In this document: positions 1 to 5,921 of the stretch, in pieces
How positions within the stretch are numbered: the first letter of the stretch is position 1
Layout: each line of letters starts with the position of its first letter
Assembly: GCA_937860195.1 (NCBI GenBank)
Contig: CALMBN010000031.1
Coordinates: 1-5,921 of the forward strand
Length of the DNA: 5,921 nt
Direction of reading: 5' to 3'
Origin: an uncultured Novosphingobium sp.
GTDB taxonomy: Bacteria > Pseudomonadota > Alphaproteobacteria > Sphingomonadales > Sphingomonadaceae
Translations under genes and position numbers: made by a program
The notes under the pieces: model-generated
Told to the model about the DNA's origin: nothing
Database searches by the model: none
The model's input: only the letters and a program-made list of their open reading frames with translations

Positions 1-1571
<1,571 letters not shown>

Positions 1572-1718
1572 GTCGATCCCCATAACGCAGATCGGGTTAA
1601 TGGTTTGCTGCCCACCAACCAGCATCTGCACCTGCATTTGTGCCCGTGGCCAGATCGAGACTTGCGGTCTGGCGATGTGGAGACGGCCGGAAAAGACGTC
1701 GGCGCGACTGTCTGACTG
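1572..1718. other. Intergenic gap between the EamA gene and the PilZ gene
   Basis: On the minus strand this 147-bp gap must hold the end of the four-gene operon and probably the PilZ promoter. I see no convincing -35/-10 pair. There are two competing short inverted repeats (CCAGA 1650-1654 with TCTGG 1668-1672; AGAC 1658-1661 with GTCT 1667-1670), but no run of T follows, so neither is a clear intrinsic terminator. Part of the gap (1572-1637) would be coding if the PilZ gene uses its longest start. Confidence 0.4.
1577..1581 (-). promoter_or_regulatory. Ribosome binding site deciding the PilZ gene start
   Basis: GGGGA on the minus strand lies 5 nt before the ATG at 1571. No comparable purine run precedes the ATG at 1583, and only a weak one precedes 1637. 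This supports the shorter PilZ protein but does not prove it. Confidence 0.45.
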
Positions 1719-2600
1719 TCAGGACCGCTCTTGTGCCTCGGGGATTGGGGCCTTGGTCCGGCGCAGTGCGACGATCAATACGCCGATCAGCGCAATCGCC
1801 GTTCCAATGATCATCTTGGAATCGAGCCGGTCCCCTGTGATCGCCACTCCCAGACCGATCGTCGCGAGCGGAGTGATCAGCGTCAGCGGTGCAAGCAAGT
1901 TGGCTTCATAGCGCTGAATCAGCAGGTAATAGGCGGTATGCGCCATGACCGAAACGATCAGCGCAGTATACAGCAGTGCCGCCAGAAATGGCCAGCCTGC
2001 GTCCACTGCGAAATGCCACTCCGCCCGGTCCAAACCAAAGGTCAGCGGCGTCAGGACGGCAAATCCGGTCAACCCGACCCAGGCCTGAAACCGCAACGGG
2101 GCAATGACATCCATTTGCTTCATCAATACAGCGCCAAGTGAACCGCAACACGCGGCGGCAAGAACCAGCAGCATTCCTGCCGAAATGGCAAAACCAGGCT
2201 GCCAAACGACCACCAGCACCCCGACGAGAGTCAAGGTGATCCCCAAAGCGCGGCGCCAGTGAACCCGCTCGCTCAGCAAGAAGATTGAAAGCAATGTGGT
2301 GATTGGCACTCCAGCCTGGCTGACCACTGCGGCCTCAGACGGCGTGACGGTCTGCAAGCCGACGAACAGCAGCGCGAAGGTGCCGCCGCCCATCAGTAGT
2401 CCGACGATCACAATCCGCCAGCCCGGCCGTGGCATCGGCAGCAACCAGGGTAAAGTGGCGAGCATCACGATCCCGAACCGCAATGCGCCGTACATCAGCG
2501 GCGGGACATGCCAGGTGCTGACCACCAGCTTGCTGATGATGTTGTTGGCCGCCCAGGCCAGACAGATCGCCACCAGAATCAGAAAGTCGCGCAGGTTCAT
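1719..2600 (-). CDS. EamA/DMT-family membrane transporter
   Basis: A 293-residue inner-membrane protein of the drug/metabolite transporter superfamily with two EamA repeats, about residues 5-134 and 142-280. It is almost continuously hydrophobic, consistent with ten membrane helices. The first helix has the family-typical pattern LAWAANNIISK (residues 14-24). TPSEAAVVSQAGVPI (86-100) and ANLLAPLTLITPLA (233-246) are the equivalent motifs near the end of each repeat. A short charged tail (RRTKAPIPEAQERS) should be cytoplasmic. Members export amino acids, purines or other metabolites; the substrate cannot be predicted here. The start at 2600 was chosen because the ATG shares one base with the prmA stop (TGATG), a usual coupling arrangement, and the helix begins at once. 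The in-frame ATG at 2630 would add ten residues inside prmA. It is the last gene of the operon. Confidence 0.92.
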   Translation of the reverse strand: MNLRDFLILVAICLAWAANNIISKLVVSTWHVPPLMYGALRFGIVMLATLPWLLPMPRPGWRIVIVGLLMGGGTFALLFVGLQTVTPSEAAVVSQAGVPITTLLSIFLLSERVHWRRALGITLTLVGVLVVVWQPGFAISAGMLLVLAAACCGSLGAVLMKQMDVIAPLRFQAWVGLTGFAVLTPLTFGLDRAEWHFAVDAGWPFLAALLYTALIVSVMAHTAYYLLIQRYEANLLAPLTLITPLATIGLGVAITGDRLDSKMIIGTAIALIGVLIVALRRTKAPIPEAQERS

Positions 2601-3508
2601 CAGTGTGCCAATACCCGCTTGCGCAGCCACAGGATCGACCAGTCACCGTTGACCATGCGCTCTGCGATCCGCAAGCCGGCGCGGCGGCAGGCGCGGCGGA
2701 CCTGGGCTTCCTGCGTTTCAAGCAGTCCGGCCAGCAGCAGGTGTCCACCCGGCACCAGTGATTTGGCAAAGTGCGGGGCCAGACCGATCAACGGCCCGGC
2801 GAGGATGTTGGCGACAATCAGATCGTAAGGGCCGCGCGCCTCGAGCAGCGGGTGATCCATCCCGTCGGCGACCAGCATGGTCAGTTCGCCGGGCCGCGCG
2901 CCGATCGGCACGGCGTTGGCCGCGGCATTTTCCACCACCACATCGACGCAGACCGCGTCGATATCGCTCGCGGTCGTCAGCGCGCGCGGCCACAGATGCA
3001 GCGCGGCGAAGGCCAGCAGGCCGGTCCCGGTGCCGATATCGGCGCAGTTGCGCACCACAAGCCCACGCGCTTTCATTTCGCCCAGCATCTCAAGGCAACC
3101 GGCGGTGGTGGCGTGCTGGCCGGTGCCAAATGCCTGGCTGGCCGGGACCACGAGATCGCGAACGCCGCGTTGATCCAATGGCGGATGTTCGGGGGTGTGG
3201 ACGTAGAAACGCCCTGCACGGATCGGCTCCAAACCTTGCTGGCTATGGGTCAGCCAATCGATATCGGGCAATTTCTCGACCAGCAGATTTGGCGCGCGTT
3301 TTCCAAACAGCGCTGCGATTGCGGCTTTGTCACGGCGGATCGGCGGGCGGTCTATCCAGGCTTCGAGCTGCCAGTCATTGGGGCGGTCCTCGGCCACCTC
3401 GCTGCCGGAAATGACAATCTCCGGATCCCAATCGTGCGCGTCCTCGTGCGCCAGCAAGGCAGCCTCGATCACCCCGCGCGGGGCAAAGGCGATCAGTTTC
3501 CAGCTCAT
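2600..3508 (-). CDS. prmA: Ribosomal protein L11 methyltransferase PrmA
   Basis: Transfers methyl groups from S-adenosylmethionine to ribosomal protein L11, acting in the cytoplasm. The 302 residues match the family's usual size of about 290-300. The N-terminal substrate-recognition part is followed by WLTHSQQGLEPIRAGRFYV (84-103). The Rossmann-type methyltransferase domain then shows AFGTGQHATT (126-135), the PrmA hallmark; the SAM-binding loop D157-IGTGTG; the acidic ribose-binding stretch SDID (181-184); and the NILAGPL motif (234-240) in the NPPY-equivalent position. The ATG at 3508 overlaps the beta-lactamase stop by 4 nt (ATGA), and the stop overlaps the EamA start, so translation is probably coupled on both sides. 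A GAGG lies about 10 nt upstream of the start, a weak site that fits coupling. The SAM loop reads GTGTG rather than the commoner GCGSG, a conservative difference. Confidence 0.96.
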   Translation of the reverse strand: MSWKLIAFAPRGVIEAALLAHEDAHDWDPEIVISGSEVAEDRPNDWQLEAWIDRPPIRRDKAAIAALFGKRAPNLLVEKLPDIDWLTHSQQGLEPIRAGRFYVHTPEHPPLDQRGVRDLVVPASQAFGTGQHATTAGCLEMLGEMKARGLVVRNCADIGTGTGLLAFAALHLWPRALTTASDIDAVCVDVVVENAAANAVPIGARPGELTMLVADGMDHPLLEARGPYDLIVANILAGPLIGLAPHFAKSLVPGGHLLLAGLLETQEAQVRRACRRAGLRIAERMVNGDWSILWLRKRVLAH

Positions 3509-4395
3509 TTGTCAGAAGCCTCACGTTCCAGTCGCTTGGCCAAGCCATTGCTGCCGTTTGCAGCATGGGCGATGCAGGCGCGCGGACCAGCCAGCGGAGC
3601 CTTGCCGGACAGTCGATCCAGCAGATTGCTGCTGACCGGATGCGGGGTGAGCAGCAGATCACAAGGCAAGGCTTCGATCACGCGCAGGCCCGCGCGCGCC
3701 GCTTCGACCCGCTCAGGGTGCCGGGTGAAGTGATAGTCATCGGAAGAGATTGTGCTGATGCTGTCAGCATAGGCAATGGCCAGGCACTTGCCGCCCTCGC
3801 AGCTTTGCCAGGTCCAACTGGCCGATCCGGGCGAATGGGTGGGGTTTGCGTGCATGGTGAAGCGGGTGCCGCCAAGGGTCAGCGATCCGCCGCTGCGTAA
3901 CACCCGGTCTACGCGGGCCGGGGACATCGGGTATCTGGCCAGCAGCGCGGCCTGCGGGTCTTCGGGATCGGCCTTGCCGGTTTGCATCGCCTTGGCCGCG
4001 CCGGGGCTGACCAGCAGCCTGGCTCCGGTGACTTTTTGAATAGCCGACATCCCGCCGACATGATCGAAATGCTCATGCGTCATCAGCAGCCACTTGATCG
4101 CTTTTGGATCGAAGCCCAACGCCTTGATATTTGCCAAAACATGCGGCGCAGCATCTTCTGGCCCGGTATCGATCAGCACCAGCCCGGCCCTGGTTTCGAT
4201 CAACATGACGGTGATCCCGCAGGTGCCGACAAACCAGCTGTTGCCATGGATGTGCGCGGGCGGGGCGGGATCGGACCAGCCATCGCGGGTGCCGCAGGCT
4301 CCGGCGATGTCGGTGCTGGCGGCAGTGCGCTTGGCCGGCTCAACCGTGCCGAGCGTTAGCAGGGCAAGGGCGGCAACAGCGGTTCTAGCGAACAT
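3505..4395 (-). CDS. bla: Subclass B3 metallo-beta-lactamase, exported
   Basis: A zinc hydrolase of the metallo-beta-lactamase fold, 296 residues, predicted periplasmic. An N-terminal Sec-type signal (MFAR then TAVAALALLTLG) is visible and lacks a lipobox. All subclass B3 zinc ligands are present: His107, His109, Asp111 and His112 in THEHFDH, His187 in THSPGSASWTW, and His252 in LLTPHP. Also typical of B3 enzymes are HGNSWFVGTCGI (50-61), YADSIS with Ser212 in the place of the B3 Ser221, and Cys245/Cys274 placed like the L1 disulfide. Family members open the beta-lactam ring, often including carbapenems; the real spectrum cannot be read from sequence, and another lactone or amide substrate is possible. 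The start at 4395 was chosen for its GGAG 6 nt upstream and the clean signal peptide; ATGs at 4407, 4413 and 4416 are rejected. It overlaps the SDR gene by 11 nt and prmA by 4 nt. There are no signs of mobility. Confidence 0.93.
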   Translation of the reverse strand: MFARTAVAALALLTLGTVEPAKRTAASTDIAGACGTRDGWSDPAPPAHIHGNSWFVGTCGITVMLIETRAGLVLIDTGPEDAAPHVLANIKALGFDPKAIKWLLMTHEHFDHVGGMSAIQKVTGARLLVSPGAAKAMQTGKADPEDPQAALLARYPMSPARVDRVLRSGGSLTLGGTRFTMHANPTHSPGSASWTWQSCEGGKCLAIAYADSISTISSDDYHFTRHPERVEAARAGLRVIEALPCDLLLTPHPVSSNLLDRLSGKAPLAGPRACIAHAANGSNGLAKRLEREASDK

Positions 4396-5104
4396 AGGAG
4401 GCTCCATTGGCATCAAGCACCGCGCCGGTCATGCTTTCGGGCGCATCGAGCCCGCAATAGACCGCCATGCTGGCGATTTCATCCGGTGTCGCGACCCGGC
4501 CGAGCGGGATATCGGCGAGCAGCCCCGCGCCGCCCCGGCTGGCGAGGTAATCCCCGGCCATCGCCGTATCAGTAAACCCCGGGCAGATTGCATAACTCAT
4601 GATTCCATCGCGGGCATAGTGGCGAGCGATGGTCTTGTGCAGGCCGATCATCCCGGCCTTGGCGGCGGCATAGTGCCAATGCTCGGGCGAATCGCCGCGA
4701 TAGGCAGCGCGGCTGGCGATGTGGACAATCCGTCCGCTGCGTTGCTCATCCTGCCAGTGTTTCACGGCATGACGAGAGAGCTCTGCGGCAGCGGTCAGAT
4801 TGATCCGTAGCGTATCTTCCCAATTATCAAGCCATTGGATGTCGCTGAGGCTGATTGGATTGGCGCTGAACTGACCGGCATTGTTGACCAGCAGATCGAT
4901 CCGCCCGTGGGCCGAACGCGCCAGCGCTTCCTCCCAGATCGCCGAGGGCGCGGTTGGGTCGGTCAGGTCGGCAGCGATGGTTTCGGCATCGGTTGCGCTG
5001 GTGGCATGCCCGATCACCCGCACCCCGCGCTCACGGAGTGCCGAAGCGATCGCTGCACCAATCCCGCGAGAGGAGCCGGTAACGAGAGCGGTAAGCTTGG
5101 TCAT
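4385..5104 (-). CDS. SDR family NAD(P)-dependent oxidoreductase
   Basis: A 239-residue cytoplasmic classical short-chain dehydrogenase/reductase, at the family's usual length of about 250. Visible motifs: the nucleotide-binding TGSSRGIG (9-16), NNAG (74-77), Asn102 of the catalytic tetrad, Ser131 in HIASRAA, and Tyr145/Lys149 in YAAAK, followed by CPGFTDT (174-180) and the terminal TGAVLDANGASYV typical of FabG-like members. An intact catalytic set predicts an active carbonyl/alcohol oxidoreductase; the substrate is unknown. The residue after the second beta strand is not an acidic one (VRVIGHATSAT), which favours NADP(H) over NAD(H), a weak inference. The start at 5104 has AGAGGA 6 nt upstream and begins just before the first beta strand; an in-frame ATG at 5152 would add 16 unrelated residues. 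It is the first gene of the operon, its 3' end overlapping the beta-lactamase start by 11 nt. Confidence 0.93.
   Translation of the reverse strand: MTKLTALVTGSSRGIGAAIASALRERGVRVIGHATSATDAETIAADLTDPTAPSAIWEEALARSAHGRIDLLVNNAGQFSANPISLSDIQWLDNWEDTLRINLTAAAELSRHAVKHWQDEQRSGRIVHIASRAAYRGDSPEHWHYAAAKAGMIGLHKTIARHYARDGIMSYAICPGFTDTAMAGDYLASRGGAGLLADIPLGRVATPDEIASMAVYCGLDAPESMTGAVLDANGASYVR
4402..4405 (-). promoter_or_regulatory. Ribosome binding site of the metallo-beta-lactamase gene
   Basis: GGAG on the minus strand, 6 nt before the ATG at 4395, decides this start over the three in-frame ATGs at 4407, 4413 and 4416. It lies inside the 3' end of the SDR gene. Confidence 0.6.
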
Positions 5105-5110
5105 ACGCCA

Positions 5111-5116
5111 TCCTCT
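5111..5116 (-). promoter_or_regulatory. Ribosome binding site of the SDR gene
   Basis: AGAGGA on the minus strand, 6 nt before the ATG at 5104, is the strongest Shine-Dalgarno match in this operon. It places the start at 5104 rather than at the in-frame ATG at 5152. Confidence 0.6.
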
Positions 5117-5215
5117 AAGGGCATGCGGCAAAACCGCCAACCCCGCTTGCACAGCCTCTCGTTTTGATTATGGGGAAGGGCGTAACGGGGCGCTCGCTCG
5201 CCGCCAATCAACCCA

Positions 5216-5221
5216 AGGGGA
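5216..5221 (+). promoter_or_regulatory. Ribosome binding site of sdhC
   Basis: AGGGGA lies 10 nt before the ATG at 5232. The spacing is somewhat long, but no other start fits the SdhC N-terminus. Confidence 0.4.
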
Positions 5222-5231
5222 ACCGGCCCAG

Positions 5232-5621
5232 ATGGCAGCTACCAAGAACCGCCCGATTGCACCACACATTCAGGTGTGGCGTTGGGGACCGGCGATGCTG
5301 GTCTCGATCCTTCACCGTGTCACCGGAGACGGGATGGCGCTGGTCGGTCTTGGCGTGCTGATCTACTGGCTCGCTTCGCTGGCCGGTGGCCCGCAGGCCT
5401 ATGCCGCGTTCAGCGCCCACGCCGCGGCCTGGTATGGCAAGGTGGTGCTGATCGGCCTCAGCTGGGCGTTCTTCACGCATATGGCCTCTGGCATCCGCCA
5501 CTTCGTGCTCGATATCGGGGCCGGATATGAACTGACCCGCAACGCCGCCTGGTCGGTCTTCACTCCGCTGGCCGCTTTGGCCGCGACGGTGCTGACCTGG
5601 GCCGCGATAGTGCTGAAATAG
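5232..5621 (+). CDS. sdhC: Succinate dehydrogenase cytochrome b556 subunit SdhC
   Basis: Membrane anchor subunit of respiratory complex II, which oxidises succinate to fumarate and passes electrons to ubiquinone in the inner membrane. It has 129 residues, the usual size. The N-terminus (NRPIAPHIQVWRW) leads into SILHRVTG (25-32), where Ser25 and Arg29 correspond to the quinone-site residues of the family. Three hydrophobic segments follow, about 34-51, 68-89 and 107-128. HMASGIRH (83-90) is the SdhC signature, and His83 is the expected heme b ligand (equivalent to E. coli His84). The gene ends with TAG, and sdhD begins 12 nt later, so the two are co-transcribed. It is divergent from the SDR operon. 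Confidence 0.96.
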   Translation: MAATKNRPIAPHIQVWRWGPAMLVSILHRVTGDGMALVGLGVLIYWLASLAGGPQAYAAFSAHAAAWYGKVVLIGLSWAFFTHMASGIRHFVLDIGAGYELTRNAAWSVFTPLAALAATVLTWAAIVLK

Positions 5622-5625
5622 GGGA
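5621..5625 (+). promoter_or_regulatory. Ribosome binding site of sdhD
   Basis: GGGGA starts on the last base of the sdhC stop codon and lies 8 nt before the sdhD ATG at 5634, supporting that start and coupled translation. Confidence 0.55.
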
Positions 5626-5633
5626 CGCAGACG

Positions 5634-5921
5634 ATGGGCAACGGAACCTCGATCGGCCTGGTGCGCGGCACCGGCTCGGCGCATTCGGGTAGCAAGCACT
5701 GGCTGCTGCAACGCTATACCGCGATCGGCAACCTGTTCCTGGGGCTGTGGCTGGCGTTTAGCCTGGTGACCCTGCCGGGCTTTGAATATGCCGAGGTTAT
5801 GAAATGGGCGACCAAGCCGCTTTCCTCCATATTCCTTGCGCTGTTCGTGATCTCGACCTTCTGGCACGCCCGGCTGGGCCTGCAGGTTGTGGTTGAGGAC
5901 TATGTGCATGAACCCGCCAAC
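5634..5921 (+). CDS. sdhD: Succinate dehydrogenase hydrophobic membrane anchor subunit SdhD (3' end outside window)
   Basis: The second membrane anchor of complex II, pairing with SdhC to hold heme b and the ubiquinone site. 96 codons are visible and open to the right edge; the family is about 115-130 residues, so the last membrane helix is missing. Features: a polar N-terminus (GLVRGTGSAHSGSKHWLLQR) before the first membrane helix, about residues 29-46; a second helix, about 62-78; then FWHARLGLQVVVEDYVHE (76-93). His78 corresponds to the conserved SdhD histidine next to the heme, and Asp89-Tyr90 to the Asp-Tyr pair whose tyrosine contacts ubiquinone. The short 12-nt gap from sdhC indicates one transcript; sdhA and sdhB should follow, as in other alphaproteobacteria. 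Confidence 0.95.
   Translation, partial: MGNGTSIGLVRGTGSAHSGSKHWLLQRYTAIGNLFLGLWLAFSLVTLPGFEYAEVMKWATKPLSSIFLALFVISTFWHARLGLQVVVEDYVHEPAN

Larger units (their letters stand above)
5105..5231. promoter_or_regulatory. Divergent intergenic region between the SDR operon and sdhC
   Basis: This 127-bp gap separates divergently transcribed genes and so should hold the promoters of both the SDR-bla-prmA-EamA operon (leftward) and sdhCD (rightward). The only AT-rich patch is GTTTTGATTATGG at 5161-5173. For sdhC, TTGCAC (5147-5152) and TATGGG (5169-5174) are spaced 16 nt apart but match consensus poorly. No clear operator or terminator is visible. The role is inferred from gene arrangement; no exact promoter is claimed. 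Confidence 0.5.

Noticed and set aside
1584..1605. CtrA-like TTAACC half site upstream of the PilZ gene
   Set aside because: A second TTAA at the required 7-nt spacing is absent, so the match is likely by chance.
1650..1672. Possible intrinsic terminator or hairpin downstream of the EamA gene
   Set aside because: The stems are only 4-5 pairs, the two pairings exclude each other, and no T run follows on the minus strand.
1712..1722. Perfect short palindrome CTGAC-T-GTCAG at the EamA stop
   Set aside because: A 1-nt loop cannot form a hairpin and the length is within chance; no partner copy seen.
2758..3733. Long plus-strand open frames opposite prmA and the lactamase gene
   Set aside because: Arginine- and glutamine-rich shadow translations with no domain pattern, opposite genes with clear catalytic motifs.
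5125..5137. Short hairpin GCGG-CAAAA-CCGC in the SDR leader
   Set aside because: A four-pair stem with no second element or nearby signal; too small to call a riboswitch or operator.
4881..5621. A long plus frame that would extend SdhC by about 117 residues upstream
   Set aside because: The extension runs through the SDR coding region antisense and the intergenic gap. SdhC proteins start near MAATKNRP, and a ribosome site precedes 5232.

Overview
The window is a gene-dense, GC-rich chromosomal segment. It fits an alphaproteobacterium of the order Sphingomonadales, most likely near Erythrobacter/Novosphingobium. That placement rests on recall of how the LigA, SdhC and SdhD sequences look in this group and on a palindromic repeat of a kind I remember from these genomes; no search was run. 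Nothing looks like a plasmid, phage, integron or insertion sequence.

Layout: (1) Positions 1-1197, plus strand: the 3' two thirds of ligA (NAD+-dependent DNA ligase), open at the left edge. An imperfect 65-bp palindrome (730-794) lies inside the reading frame and adds roughly 29 residues between the third and fourth helix-hairpin-helix motifs. (2) 1194-1571, minus strand: a small PilZ-domain (c-di-GMP receptor type) protein that converges on ligA, the two genes overlapping by 4 bp at their stop codons. (3) 1719-5104, minus strand: four tightly packed genes, in transcription order an SDR oxidoreductase, an exported subclass B3 metallo-beta-lactamase, prmA (ribosomal protein L11 methyltransferase) and an EamA/DMT-type membrane transporter. 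Successive genes overlap by 11, 4 and 1 nt, so they are almost certainly one operon with translational coupling. (4) 5105-5231: a short divergent intergenic region. (5) 5232-5921, plus strand: sdhC and the start of sdhD, the membrane anchor subunits of succinate dehydrogenase (complex II), cut off by the right edge; sdhA and sdhB would be expected next.

How the genes relate: ligA and sdhCD are housekeeping genes for DNA joining and the TCA cycle/respiratory chain. The four-gene minus operon joins a conserved ribosomal-protein methyltransferase to a beta-lactamase-type periplasmic hydrolase, an oxidoreductase of unknown substrate and an exporter-like protein. Co-transcription is well supported by the overlaps; a shared pathway is not.

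The observation most worth following is the palindromic element inside ligA. It is in frame, its core is free of stop codons in five of six frames, and it resembles in principle the Rickettsia palindromic elements that insert into protein-coding genes. The rest of the window is ordinary chromosomal sequence.
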